A stretch of 49,389 nucleotides of DNA from Patescibacteria group bacterium (GTDB lineage: Bacteria; Patescibacteriota; Microgenomatia; UBA1406; GWC2-37-13), in contig JAOAFZ010000002.1 in NCBI GenBank assembly GCA_026415975.1, positions 1-49,389 on the forward strand. The letters run 5' to 3'. Position numbers and translations under genes: made by a program. Shown piece after piece: positions 9,901 through 18,378 of the stretch (positions within the stretch are counted from its first letter, which is position 1; every line of letters begins with the position of its first letter). The notes under the pieces were generated by a model. It was not told the origin of the DNA. It searched no databases and saw only the letters and a list, made by a program, of their open reading frames with translations.

Positions 9901-10494
9901 ATGAAGCAGCGGACTCCGGAACGGATGGAAAAGATACGACGTGTTGCCGCTGTCCGGCAGAGCGGGGTAGTAATTATCGAGGATGTTGTAGACCCGCACA
10001 ACGCGGAGGCTGCTATTCGCAGCTGCGATGCCTTCGGTATCCAGACTGTTTGGTTTATCTTCGATACGGCTCCCCGTTTTAACCCGGCACGGGTTGGCCG
10101 GGCTTCCTCCTCTTCGGCAAACAAGTGGCTGGATTACCGAATCTTCGATTCTACGGAACTTTGCATCAAAACGCTTCAAGGAGAAGGATATCAAGTTATA
10201 GCCACAGTTCTGGATGAGGGCTCAGAGTCATTATACGAAGCCGATCTGTTGCATCCGAAACCGGCTCTGCTCTTCGGAAATGAGGCAAGAGGGTTATCTG
10301 AAAAGGCAATCCAGCTGGCCGACCGTAAGTTGATTATCCCTATGACAGGCTTTGTACAGAGCTTGAATCTTTCGGTTACCTGCAGTATTTTCCTGTTTGA
10401 ATTGAACCGGCAGCGCCGTGTTGCCGGTCTGGACAGGTTCCTCCTGCCGGCAGCGGTTCGACAAGGGATCGCGGAGTCGTTTTCCGAGCGGTAA
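9901..10494 (+). CDS. trmH: TrmH-type tRNA (guanosine-2'-O)-methyltransferase
   Basis: This SPOUT-class methyltransferase of 197 residues would 2'-O-methylate a guanosine, most likely G18 in the tRNA D-loop, using SAM. The three SPOUT motifs are present. Motif 1 is EDVVDPHNAEAAIRSCDAFG, with the conserved Asn and Arg. Motif 2 is LLFGNEARGLS. Motif 3 is IPMTGFVQSLNLSV, which builds the SAM-binding knot. The layout and the N-terminal PERMEKIRRV segment resemble E. coli TrmH more than TrmL or RlmB, but the C-terminal extension of TrmH is short here. The start follows the -10 box. It is monocistronic or followed by a tiny reading frame. Confidence 0.85.
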   Translation: MKQRTPERMEKIRRVAAVRQSGVVIIEDVVDPHNAEAAIRSCDAFGIQTVWFIFDTAPRFNPARVGRASSSSANKWLDYRIFDSTELCIKTLQGEGYQVIATVLDEGSESLYEADLLHPKPALLFGNEARGLSEKAIQLADRKLIIPMTGFVQSLNLSVTCSIFLFELNRQRRVAGLDRFLLPAAVRQGIAESFSER

Positions 10495-10505
10495 ATACAA
10501 TACAC

Positions 10506-10595
10506 ATGTCATGCGCAGCGAACCGGGTAATTCTTGCTGTTGACGAAGAACTCATTCTCACGTACGATGTAAGCGTCCCCCTCCAGGGGATATAA
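10506..10595 (+). CDS. Possible 29-residue small protein
   Basis: An ATG at 10506 opens a 29-codon frame (MSCAANRVILAVDEELILTY...). A TACAAT box at 10496-10501 ends 4 nt before it, the same arrangement as in the leaderless genes around it. The 3' end overlaps the candidate operator of the repressor gene. There is no family match, and chance is possible at this length. It could be a small protein, a leader peptide, or only the promoter of the next gene. Confidence 0.25.
   Translation: MSCAANRVILAVDEELILTYDVSVPLQGI
10576..10590 (+). promoter_or_regulatory. Candidate CsoR/FrmR-family operator
   Basis: The sequence TCCCC-CTCCA-GGGGA is a perfect 5-bp inverted repeat of a C-tract and a G-tract, lying 30 nt before the repressor ATG. 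Operators of the CsoR/RcnR/FrmR family are typically C/G-tract palindromes flanked by A/T. The position just upstream of such a gene suggests autoregulation. A weak -10 (CACTAT, 10610-10615) lies between the operator and the start. Confidence 0.5.
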
Positions 10596-10619
10596 AAAAC
10601 AATTTATCGCACTATTCCC

Positions 10620-10889
10620 ATGGTCGTATCAGAGAAAACCGTAAAACAGCAGGTTCTGCATCGCATTAAGATTATCCAGGGGCATCTTCGCGCCGTTGAA
10701 AAAATGATCGAAAACGATTCCTCCTGCATCGACGTGATCCACCAGTCTATGGCAATCCAGAAAGCGCTCAAGCGGCTCGACATGGCGCTTATGAAAGAAC
10801 ACCTAGGGACCGCGGTGGTGGAACAGTTTCAGAATAACCAGATCAGTAAATCGATCGATGAACTGTTGTCTCTTTACGAGATGAAGTGA
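10620..10889 (+). CDS. CsoR/FrmR/RcnR-family transcriptional repressor
   Basis: This 89-residue all-helical protein of the DUF156 family would bind DNA as a tetramer and release it on sensing a metal or reactive electrophile. The fingerprint positions are visible: Cys36 in SSCIDVI and His61 in EHLG, while position 65 is Ala. Copper-sensing CsoR uses Cys36-His61-Cys65. Loss of the third ligand resembles FrmR-type aldehyde sensors or RcnR-like members more than a copper sensor. The candidate operator lies 30 nt upstream, and cysS follows within 28 nt with its own promoter. No obvious target transporter or detoxification gene is adjacent; the P-type ATPase remnant lies 1 kb upstream. The inducer is unknown. 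Confidence 0.88.
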   Translation: MVVSEKTVKQQVLHRIKIIQGHLRAVEKMIENDSSCIDVIHQSMAIQKALKRLDMALMKEHLGTAVVEQFQNNQISKSIDELLSLYEMK

Positions 10890-10917
10890 AGAAGTATTCC
10901 TGCTACAATACCCTTAT

Positions 10918-12336
10918 ATGCAGCTTTACGATACGCGCTCCCGCTCTATACGGGAGTTTCGTCCGCTTGCTCCGCCAAATGTAACCATGTATTGCTGCGG
11001 CCCTACGGTATACGATGTTACGCATATTGGCCATATGCGTAAATACATCATGGACGACATTCTGAAACGGGCGCTGCGCGCGGAGGGATATCTCGTGAAG
11101 CATGTTATGAACATTACGGATGTCGGGCATCTTTCGGATGATGCGGATTTAGGGGAAGACAAACTGGAGAAGGGCGCCCGCAAGCACGGCAAATCTGTGT
11201 GGGATGTTGCAGCGGAATACACGGCATTTTTTCATGAGACCATGCGAAAAGTCGGCGTGGAACCGCCGGATATCGAACCGAAGGCAACCGATCACATTGA
11301 GGGCATGGTGGCACTGATCCGCGATCTAGAAGCACATGGTTACACCTACGAAACAGCTCAGGCGGTATACTTCGATACGCGAAAATTTGCGGCATACGGT
11401 GCCCTCTCCGGCCAGAAGCTGGAGGACAAACAGGTTGCGGTTCGCGACGACGTACACGCTGACCCGGATAAACGACGTCCACAGGACTTTGCACTCTGGT
11501 TCAAGCGGGTCGGGCGGTTTGCAAACCACACCATGCACTGGGACTCCCCGTGGGGTGATGGCTTTCCGGGCTGGCATATCGAATGCTCGGCAATGAGTAT
11601 GGCCTACCTTGGTCCGGAAATCGATATCCACACCGGGGGGATCGACCACATTCCGGTGCATCACGAAAACGAGATTGCACAATCCGAAGCTGCAACAGGG
11701 AAACAGTTTGTGCAGTTCTGGGTTCATCACAATTTTCTTATGGTTGATGGCCGCAAAATGAGTAAATCGCTGGGAAATGTGTATACATACCTCGACCTTG
11801 AAGCCCGGGGGATCAATCCACTGGCGGTGCGCTACCTGTTCCTGCAATCGCACTACCGCCAAGAGATGAACTTCACCTGGGAGGCCGCAGCGGCTGCACA
11901 GACTGCATTCGAGCGGCTTCGCGGGCTGGAGACGGCGCTGCGTGCTTCAGAACCGCTTCCGGTTACAACTGATGCTGCTTTGAAAACCAAAACAACGTTC
12001 CGTGCCGCAATCGCCGATGATCTGAATACAGCAAAAGCATTAGCTGTTTTGTGGGAAGCCCTTGGTAATGCGGCAATTCCTGCGGGAGAGAAGCGTACAC
12101 TTCTTGCCGAATTCGATGCTGTCTTCGGATTCGGATTGGCTCAACTCCCTGCCTGGGAGCGGAAACCGCTCACAGATCTGCCACCTGACGTAACCAAATT
12201 ACTAAAGCAACGCGCAGATGCCAGATCGCGGAAAGACTGGGCGGCCGCAGATGCCCTTCGCGAAGAACTAGCATCGCGGGGATATACAGTTGAAGATGCA
12301 GGGGGAACTACATTAGTATACAGTAAGGAATTATGA
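10918..12336 (+). CDS. cysS: Cysteinyl-tRNA synthetase
   Basis: This class I aminoacyl-tRNA synthetase of 472 residues charges tRNA-Cys. The N-terminal CCGPTVYDVTHIGHMR holds a zinc-ligand Cys and the HIGH-type motif HIGH. GWHIECSAMS and HHENEIAQSEA supply the other zinc ligands (Cys, His, Glu). KMSKSLGN is the KMSKS loop. The C-terminal helical anticodon-binding region is complete. A TGCTACAAT extended -10 (10901-10909) ends 8 nt before the ATG, so transcription is probably leaderless. Length and motif spacing are normal for the family. Confidence 0.97.
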   Translation: MQLYDTRSRSIREFRPLAPPNVTMYCCGPTVYDVTHIGHMRKYIMDDILKRALRAEGYLVKHVMNITDVGHLSDDADLGEDKLEKGARKHGKSVWDVAAEYTAFFHETMRKVGVEPPDIEPKATDHIEGMVALIRDLEAHGYTYETAQAVYFDTRKFAAYGALSGQKLEDKQVAVRDDVHADPDKRRPQDFALWFKRVGRFANHTMHWDSPWGDGFPGWHIECSAMSMAYLGPEIDIHTGGIDHIPVHHENEIAQSEAATGKQFVQFWVHHNFLMVDGRKMSKSLGNVYTYLDLEARGINPLAVRYLFLQSHYRQEMNFTWEAAAAAQTAFERLRGLETALRASEPLPVTTDAALKTKTTFRAAIADDLNTAKALAVLWEALGNAAIPAGEKRTLLAEFDAVFGFGLAQLPAWERKPLTDLPPDVTKLLKQRADARSRKDWAAADALREELASRGYTVEDAGGTTLVYSKEL

Positions 12337-12357
12337 TTACCTTTTTTGCGTAAATCT

Positions 12358-12735
12358 ATGAAATTCAAGATTGCCACATTTCTTACCCTTCTTGCCATTC
12401 TAGCTGCTACCATATTTAACTCGATACTGTTGATCGTGCTGTATCAGTTTTTGATAAACCAGGCAGCTAAGACAACGAAAGAAAACGATATCAATTCGTT
12501 CGCAGAATGCGCCGCCAGGTATCCGGTACTAGAAAAGTATCCAGCTCAATGCCAGACTCCGGACGGCAGGACGTTCACTAATCCGGATTCTCCACTCATC
12601 CCGATGCCAGTCTCTGAAGAGGCAACCGGAAGTGCGAGCCAGTCGGGTAATCCGGAGATAGAAGGGCAGCCTTTGCCGCCAAAAGAAGACCCTACCATCC
12701 CCTCACAGGTTGATCCGACAGCACCTGCTCGGTAA
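12358..12735 (+). CDS. Small membrane-anchored protein with a YPVLEKYP...CxTPDGRTF motif
   Basis: From ATG 12358 the product is 125 residues; an upstream ATG at 12346 would add four. One membrane helix spans about residues 5-33, followed by an extracytoplasmic tail. The tail contains AECAARYPVLEKYPAQCQTP and then DGRTF. A C...YPV.E.YP..C..PDGR.F pattern recurs, as I remember, in many short secreted bacterial proteins of unknown role, with two Cys that could form a disulfide. The C-terminal 50 residues are Pro/Glu/Ser-rich and probably disordered. It ends 30 nt from the convergent acyl-CoA synthetase gene. The function is unknown. Confidence 0.7.
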   Translation: MKFKIATFLTLLAILAATIFNSILLIVLYQFLINQAAKTTKENDINSFAECAARYPVLEKYPAQCQTPDGRTFTNPDSPLIPMPVSEEATGSASQSGNPEIEGQPLPPKEDPTIPSQVDPTAPAR

Positions 12736-12765
12736 CAGTACTCCGAACGGAACGAAATCAGGCAT

Positions 12766-14850
12766 TCATGAGATGACGATTCGGGCATCGACCAGTGTCA
12801 CCCCTTCTGCGGACACAAAGAGGGGGTTACCGTCGAATTCCATGATGGCAGGGAATCGTTCCATGAGCAAACCGGCAGCATATACCGCATCGTAGAGGGC
12901 TCCCAGATCAGCAGGAGGTTGACCCCGGAATCCGGTGAGCAAGCGGTACAACCGCGTTTCTGCTAGCATCCGGAGAAATTCAACCCGCGAGAAAGGGAAT
13001 ATCCGCACCGCAGTATCCTGATATAACTCGGCAGCTATACCTCCCATACCCACAAGCAATATAGTGCCGAAGTTCGGATCACGCTTGGCGCCAAGAATTA
13101 CCTCGTACCCGTGCACCTGCCTTTGCACCGCAACACCGGAGGCGCCGGGTATTGCCAGAATCGCTTCGCAGGCGGACTCGGCTTGTCGCATCGTGGTTAA
13201 TCCCGTGTAAACTCCTTTTACGTCGGTTTTATGGGTAATCGTCTTCGAGACAATCTTCAGCGTTACCGGATATCCGAATTCCTTGAGTACGGATTTCAGT
13301 TCATCTACGCTGTTTACCACGCTAACCGGTGACACCGGAATACCAACCAATCTGGCAACTTCGAGTGAATCGTCCAGCGGCATAACTGAGAGTCTTGCGT
13401 TGCGAGAAATGAGCTTCTCGATGGCACGACGTGTGGTGTGCGGAAATACGGGATTCCGGTAATACTCCACCCGCCCGGCATTTTGTGCCAGATATTCACG
13501 GAACCAGACGGCTTTGGCTAGTGCGGGTATCAGAACGTCGAAAGAACGAAAGCTCGCCATCGACCGGCTGGCGAAATAATCATGGGCAACTGTTACGCTA
13601 TCACGGCCCATAAAGACCGGATAGATCGGGCGGTCGAAGCGGTCCTGAGCACGAGCTATTACCTTAGCGGTCTCGGCTATCTCAGTATTCGCTTGAGGTG
13701 TCAGAAGAACGATAACCGCACCGATCTCCCTGTCGGAAAGCGTAAGCATGGCGGCTTTCTCGTAATCGTACGCACTTGCATCACCGAGGATATCAATCGG
13801 GTTGTGTACAGAGATCTTCCTTGATGCTCCAAACACCGCGGAAAGCTGCTGTTTTACCGATTCCGAGATGGTAACCAAATGCAGACCTTCTGCAACAAGA
13901 GAATCTGCAAGCAACACGCCACAGCCTCCGGCATTAGAGAGCACCAGAATATCCCGGCCGACAGGTACCTTCCCATAGGAAAACAGCGTAAGCAACACCA
14001 TAAATTCGCTGTAAGAATCCGCCCGGATCGCGCCGCATTGAGCAAATAACGTAGTGAATATCCGGTCATCGCCGGCGAGCCCCCCGGTGTGGGAGAGGGC
14101 CGCCTTCGAGCCTTCCTCTGAAGCACCGGATTTAAGAATAATTACTGGTTTCTTGAGTGTGGCCTTTTTGAGGACGCGTTCAAACTTCTTGCCGTTTCGC
14201 ACATCTTCCAGGTACATACCGATTACATGTGTAGAAGGATCATCTGCAAGAAATTCGATCACGTCGGCTTCGTCGATAATTGTTTTGTTTCCCAAGGATA
14301 CGAAATACGATATGCCCAGCTTCTTCCGGGAAATAAATTCATCGACGAGTACGCTACCAAGTGCGCCGGATTGCGATATAAAACCAATGTTTCCCGGAGG
14401 AACAGTATGCTTCAGAAAAGTCGCATTTATACCCATGCCCGTGTTTACGAATCCGAGACAATTCGGTCCCAGGAGGGTGATTCCATAGTCATTGCATTTT
14501 TTTACCAATGCCTCGTGTCGTTCCCGGCCTTCCTCACCAATTTCGGAAAATCCTGCGGCAAACAGCACTGCGTAGCGGATTTTTTTGTGCTTGAGTTCAT
14601 CCAGAATGGACACCGCTACCCCCGCAGGTACTGCCAGGACCGCAAGATCAACATCCTCAGGAAGTGCCAGCACCGAAGGATAAAGCTCTCGCCCCAGTAC
14701 GGTCCCGCCTTTGGGATTCACAAAATACAATGACCCGGCATATCCCTGGTGTATCATGTTTGCCGCAACCAGATACCCGACTTTTCTACGGTCATGCGAA
14801 ACTCCGATTATAGCGACTGATTGCGGATCGAAGAGCGGACGGAGGTCCAT
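12766..14850 (-). CDS. Acyl-CoA (acetyl-CoA) synthetase, ADP-forming, fused alpha-beta
   Basis: This 694-residue enzyme would convert acetyl-CoA (or another acyl-CoA), ADP and phosphate to the acid, CoA and ATP, so it conserves energy in fermentation. The N-terminal CoA-binding domain starts LFDPQSVAIIGVSHDRRKVG. Succinyl-CoA-ligase-like domains follow, with the phospho-histidine motif ALSHTGGLAGDD (about residues 250-260). The C-terminal 220 residues form the ATP-grasp part (GYPVTLKIVSKTITHKTDVKG and GVAVQRQ). Alpha and beta parts are fused in one chain, as in many bacteria and some archaea. The start is supported by a TATCAT -10 box ending 6 nt upstream. The gene is divergent from the ABC exporter operon. 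Exact acyl specificity cannot be read. Confidence 0.9.
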   Translation of the reverse strand: MDLRPLFDPQSVAIIGVSHDRRKVGYLVAANMIHQGYAGSLYFVNPKGGTVLGRELYPSVLALPEDVDLAVLAVPAGVAVSILDELKHKKIRYAVLFAAGFSEIGEEGRERHEALVKKCNDYGITLLGPNCLGFVNTGMGINATFLKHTVPPGNIGFISQSGALGSVLVDEFISRKKLGISYFVSLGNKTIIDEADVIEFLADDPSTHVIGMYLEDVRNGKKFERVLKKATLKKPVIILKSGASEEGSKAALSHTGGLAGDDRIFTTLFAQCGAIRADSYSEFMVLLTLFSYGKVPVGRDILVLSNAGGCGVLLADSLVAEGLHLVTISESVKQQLSAVFGASRKISVHNPIDILGDASAYDYEKAAMLTLSDREIGAVIVLLTPQANTEIAETAKVIARAQDRFDRPIYPVFMGRDSVTVAHDYFASRSMASFRSFDVLIPALAKAVWFREYLAQNAGRVEYYRNPVFPHTTRRAIEKLISRNARLSVMPLDDSLEVARLVGIPVSPVSVVNSVDELKSVLKEFGYPVTLKIVSKTITHKTDVKGVYTGLTTMRQAESACEAILAIPGASGVAVQRQVHGYEVILGAKRDPNFGTILLVGMGGIAAELYQDTAVRIFPFSRVEFLRMLAETRLYRLLTGFRGQPPADLGALYDAVYAAGLLMERFPAIMEFDGNPLFVSAEGVTLVDARIVIS

Positions 14851-14856
14851 GTATTC

Positions 14857-14895
14857 ATGATAGGGATTCGGGGAGGAGCCTGCAAGTGGTATACT
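14857..14895. promoter_or_regulatory. Divergent pair of leaderless promoters
   Basis: The minus-strand -10 box TATCAT (plus-strand ATGATA, 14857-14862) ends 6 nt before the acyl-CoA synthetase ATG. The plus-strand TGG-TATACT (14887-14895) ends 6 nt before the permease ATG at 14902. The 51 bp between the two start codons must hold both -35 regions, which therefore overlap the opposite gene or promoter. Confidence 0.55.
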
Positions 14896-14901
14896 GACGG
14901 C

Positions 14902-15693
14902 ATGCGGAAATACCTTCTGCTGGCGCGGGCGACGCTCAAGACCTATCTTGCCTATCGGGTGAACTTCATCATGTGGCGGATCCGCAGCATGCTGACTCTG
15001 GTAATGTTGTATTTTTTGTGGTCTCAGGCGGTAGTAGGGAAGTCGGAGATCGCGGGGTATGCACCTGCGGAGATATACACCTATATTTTTCTTGCAAACT
15101 TCCTCAACGCGACTGTTCTCAGCAGCCGGGTTGATCAGCTTGCGGGAGACATTCTAAACGGTACCATAATCAACCATTTGTTGAAGCCGTTTTCGATTTT
15201 TTCTCTGATTGGAACGCGGGAAGTGGTAGATAAAATGGTCAACATCCTTTTTTCGATTGCCGAGATCGCATTGTTTATTTCTATTTTCCGGCCACCGCTG
15301 GCATTTCCCGCAGATCCAATTGCTGTGCTTGGCTTTCTTGCGTTCTTGTTGCTTGCACTGGTACTATCGTTTTATGTATCCTTCGCACTTTCCATGCTTG
15401 CCTTCTGGACTGCCGAGGTGTGGGCGCCGCGTTTTATTTTTCTGATATTGATAAGTATGCTGGCAGGATCTCTCTTTCCTCTCGATCTGTTTCCGCCGGT
15501 CCTCTATAATGTGATGCTCCTTACTCCCTTTCCCTACATGGTATATGTGCCGGCTAAAATTTTTGTGGATGGTATTACGCCCCAAGTTCTAGACTTCGCC
15601 ATTTTCGGGCTCGGCTGGCTCGGTCTGGTGGCTTCGCTTGCCCACATGTCATGGCTACGAGGTATGAAAGAGTTCAGCTTTTTCGGACGATGA
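14902..15693 (+). CDS. ABC-2 type exporter permease, first subunit
   Basis: The product is 263 residues with six hydrophobic helices, no signal peptide and a cytoplasmic N-terminus (MRKYLLLARATLKTYLAYRV). The hydropathy pattern and an internal ILNGTIINHLLKPFS segment match the ABC2_membrane_6 (formerly DUF990) permeases, which work as a pair with a DrrA/CcmA-like ATPase. ATG 14902 is chosen because TGG-TATACT ends 6 nt before it; an ORF start at 14821 would overlap the divergent promoter. Its stop overlaps the next gene by 4 nt. The substrate is unknown; export of a lipid, polysaccharide or drug is typical of relatives. Confidence 0.82.
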   Translation: MRKYLLLARATLKTYLAYRVNFIMWRIRSMLTLVMLYFLWSQAVVGKSEIAGYAPAEIYTYIFLANFLNATVLSSRVDQLAGDILNGTIINHLLKPFSIFSLIGTREVVDKMVNILFSIAEIALFISIFRPPLAFPADPIAVLGFLAFLLLALVLSFYVSFALSMLAFWTAEVWAPRFIFLILISMLAGSLFPLDLFPPVLYNVMLLTPFPYMVYVPAKIFVDGITPQVLDFAIFGLGWLGLVASLAHMSWLRGMKEFSFFGR

Positions 15694-16472
15694 AACGATA
15701 CATTGCCGTTATTCTTGCCTACTCACTGAATAGCATCAAGGTCTCGATTCAGAGCAGGGCTGGCGCCATTGCATTCCTTACCGGAAAAATGCTTCGTTTC
15801 GGATTGTCGGCGCTGTTTCTGTACTTTCTCATGCAACAGACAAAGTTTCTTGCCGGATATACCCTTGAACAGACTTTCCTTTTTTTCCTCACCTTTAATA
15901 TCATTGACAGCATTTCCCAGCAACTGTACCGAGAAGTTTACCGGTTCCGGCCCCATATCGTTTCGGGTGACTTTGATATGATTCTCGTAAAGCCGATCCA
16001 TCCCTTTGTACGGGTTCTCGTTGGGGGGGTAGATATTCTTGACACCATTCCTACGCTTCTATATATCGGCGGGGCTGCGTTTATCATCCAGCGGATTGGC
16101 ATGCTTAGCCCGGAACAGATTCTCTGGTATATACTTCTTGTTATCAATGGCCTTGTTATCGCTACAGCATTTCATATCCTTGTTCTCGCAATGGGGATTA
16201 TCAGCACAGAAGTTGACCATACCATTATGATATACCGTGATATAACCAGGATGGGCTATTTCCCGATAGATATCTACGAGGAACCAGTGCGAAGTATACT
16301 GACCTTCATTCTGCCGATCGGCATTATGATGTCATTTCCGGTGAAAGCGCTCCTCGGGATGCTGGCTCCGCAATGGATTCTGGTAGCGTTTCTGTTTTCG
16401 GCAGGATCGCTGGTGATTTCGCTCCGGCTGTGGCGTGCTGCCATGGCGAAGTATCAAAGCGCAAGTAGCTAA
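15690..16472 (+). CDS. ABC-2 type exporter permease, second subunit
   Basis: The 260-residue product has six hydrophobic helices and starts MKRYIAVILAYSLNSIKVSI. It shares with the preceding permease the ABC2_membrane_6 layout, including the HIVSGDFDMILVKPIHPF segment that corresponds to ILNGTIINHLLKPFS in its partner. The ATG overlaps the upstream stop (ATGA), so the two subunits are translationally coupled and probably form a heterodimer. An in-frame ATG 39 nt upstream lies inside the first permease and is less likely. Confidence 0.82.
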   Translation: MKRYIAVILAYSLNSIKVSIQSRAGAIAFLTGKMLRFGLSALFLYFLMQQTKFLAGYTLEQTFLFFLTFNIIDSISQQLYREVYRFRPHIVSGDFDMILVKPIHPFVRVLVGGVDILDTIPTLLYIGGAAFIIQRIGMLSPEQILWYILLVINGLVIATAFHILVLAMGIISTEVDHTIMIYRDITRMGYFPIDIYEEPVRSILTFILPIGIMMSFPVKALLGMLAPQWILVAFLFSAGSLVISLRLWRAAMAKYQSASS

Positions 16473-16556
16473 AGCAAATTAACAGGGGAATGAGAGCCAG
16501 AGTACGGGACGCTGAAAAACACTCAACTGCATAATTTCGCTATACTATGCACTGAA

Positions 16557-17513
16557 ATGATAACTGTTAAAAATCTATACAAAACGTACCAAACACCGCT
16601 TCGAACAGGAAATTTCATAACAGATACTTTTAACCGAAGATATAAATCGCATACCGCAGTACAGGGAATTTCTTTTTCAATCGGTGAGAATGAATTGGTG
16701 GGTTTTATCGGCCCCAACGGAGCAGGAAAGACAACTACTCTTAAAATGCTTGCCGGAATTCTTTTTCCTACCTCCGGTACGATTGATATACTCGGGTTTA
16801 CACCTTTCGATAAAGAAACTGCGTTTCTTAAACAAATAGGGTTTGTAATGGGCCAGAAAAACCAGCTCATCTGGGACTTACCCCCCACAGACACATTCAG
16901 CGTGAACAAAGAAATTTACGAGATCCCTGAAGCCGAGTACCGGAAGCGACTTGGTGAGTTGACCGATATGCTCAATGCGGCGACTTTCCTGAATCAACCC
17001 GTAAAGACACTCTCACTGGGACAGCGCATGAAGTGTGAGCTCCTCTCGTCGCTCCTGCATGCACCAAAAATACTGTTTCTTGACGAGCCAACGATCGGTC
17101 TGGATATATTTGCACAATCGTCTATCAGGAAGTTTATAAAGGAATACCAGCAGGAGTATCGTGCAACGATTATCCTGACCTCTCATTACATGCAAGATGT
17201 ACAGCAGCTTGCAGACCGGGTTATCTTACTAGATGCCGGCTCAATCATTTACGATGATACCCTGGAAAAACTCATGCAGTCGCAATCGCAAACAAAGTGC
17301 GTTACAATAACAATGACTGGCACAAATCCCGATCTACCAGCAATCGTGAGAAAGTTTGAGCACGAGTACATGTATCCGCAGCTCAGAGTGTATGTGCCGA
17401 AGAAGAGGTTGGCTGAGGTTCTGGGAGCGCTTGTAGAACTTGACTATCTGGATGTTACGGTAGAGAACGAACCCATCGAAGATATAATTAAAAAGTTCTA
17501 TCAGCAGAAATAA
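16557..17513 (+). CDS. ABC exporter ATP-binding protein
   Basis: This cytoplasmic ATPase of 318 residues energises the two permeases encoded upstream. Walker A is GPNGAGKTTT, the Q-loop lies near VMGQKNQLIW, the signature is LSLGQRMK, Walker B with catalytic Glu is ILFLDEPT, and the H-loop is LTSHYMQD. A C-terminal domain of about 90 residues follows, as in DrrA/NatA-like proteins. A TATACT box (16541-16546) ends 10 nt before the ATG, so this gene may also be transcribed separately. The gap to the second permease is 84 nt. Confidence 0.92.
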   Translation: MITVKNLYKTYQTPLRTGNFITDTFNRRYKSHTAVQGISFSIGENELVGFIGPNGAGKTTTLKMLAGILFPTSGTIDILGFTPFDKETAFLKQIGFVMGQKNQLIWDLPPTDTFSVNKEIYEIPEAEYRKRLGELTDMLNAATFLNQPVKTLSLGQRMKCELLSSLLHAPKILFLDEPTIGLDIFAQSSIRKFIKEYQQEYRATIILTSHYMQDVQQLADRVILLDAGSIIYDDTLEKLMQSQSQTKCVTITMTGTNPDLPAIVRKFEHEYMYPQLRVYVPKKRLAEVLGALVELDYLDVTVENEPIEDIIKKFYQQK

Positions 17514-17533
17514 CTACACCCCACGGATTTTAT

Positions 17534-17634
17534 GAAGCCTGTATCCGAATTGTTCCGTTATTTTTTCTCGCGCGTGTAAGTTATCGTGCTCGATCTTCCG
17601 AAGCTTGTGTCGGGACTGTTCCGTTATTTTTTCT
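17534..17634. repeat. Imperfect direct repeat, 66-bp period, at the 3' end of the SIMPL gene
   Basis: Two copies of about 35 nt (17534-17568 and 17600-17634) share GAAGC.TGT.TC and then an identical 18-nt run TGTTCCGTTATTTTTTCT. The second copy contains the last codons and stop of the minus-strand SIMPL gene. The spacing of 66 bp is 22 codons. On the minus strand another frame stays open through both copies and reads EKITEQ twice. It looks like a partial tandem duplication of the gene's 3' end. Confidence 0.6.
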
Positions 17635-18364
17635 GAAAATATAGCGTCACGGTCGAGCTTATGGTCTGGGTACCTTCCTCGAATGCGGGTGCTCCACCTG
17701 CGCCCAAACCATCCGCATTGCGCATCATAACCGGCTGGGGACCCCCGAGGGAACCCGTACTTTCAACAATATTAGTTACTTTCCCGAGCTGAATTCCCAG
17801 ATTATTCGCAATCTCTTGTGCCTGTTGCTTCGCGTTCTCGATTGCTTTTTCCCGAGCTTCTTTTCGGTACTTGGCAGGATCAGAAACAGAGAAAGAGGTG
17901 TTGTAGATGTTGTTCGCACCCGCTTCGGTTGCTGCTTGTACTATTTCGCTCATCTGCTGGGTATTCATTGTGGTGATGGTGACACGGACATCGGCGCCAT
18001 AGCCTGTAATCTTCTGCCCTTCAGAATAATCGTAATTCGGATACACAGAATAATTTGCAGTCTTGATATTCTTCTTATCGATTCCGAGTTTCTCCATGGC
18101 CGAGATAATGGCATTATTTGTCTTGTTCACCTGCGCCTGTGCGGCTGCAACGCTTTCGGCATTACTGACCGAGATTCCGACATCTACACTTGCTCTGTCT
18201 GGCACAACATCAACCTTACCCTCGCCGACCACCGCCAGTTCAGTACTAGGAGATGCAGTAGTAACGGTTATCGGGAACGAAATCCTTAAGACCGAGATCA
18301 CCGATAACGTAATCACTGCTACCGTCGCAATCACAAAGGGTTGAATGAAGAGTTGAGGTTTCAT
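17624..18364 (-). CDS. SIMPL-domain (DUF541) membrane-anchored protein
   Basis: The product is 246 residues, with one N-terminal membrane helix (about 12-34) and an extracytoplasmic SIMPL/DUF541 domain. Typical strands are visible: VVGEGKVDVVPDRASVDVGI, the central YSVYPNYDYSEGQKITGY, and VTNIVESTGSLGGPQPVMMR near the end. Relatives (for example BP26 and YggE) are periplasmic and have been linked to oxidative or envelope stress, but no reaction is established. A TAATAT box ends 6 nt before the ATG on the minus strand. The gene lies 14 nt downstream of the glycosyltransferase on the same strand. Confidence 0.88.
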   Translation of the reverse strand: MKPQLFIQPFVIATVAVITLSVISVLRISFPITVTTASPSTELAVVGEGKVDVVPDRASVDVGISVSNAESVAAAQAQVNKTNNAIISAMEKLGIDKKNIKTANYSVYPNYDYSEGQKITGYGADVRVTITTMNTQQMSEIVQAATEAGANNIYNTSFSVSDPAKYRKEAREKAIENAKQQAQEIANNLGIQLGKVTNIVESTGSLGGPQPVMMRNADGLGAGGAPAFEEGTQTISSTVTLYFQKK

Positions 18365-18378
18365 ACTTCTATATTACC

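Noticed and set aside
11326-11862. 178-codon minus-strand frame inside cysS
   Set aside because: It is antisense to a conserved synthetase and has no start signal or motif.
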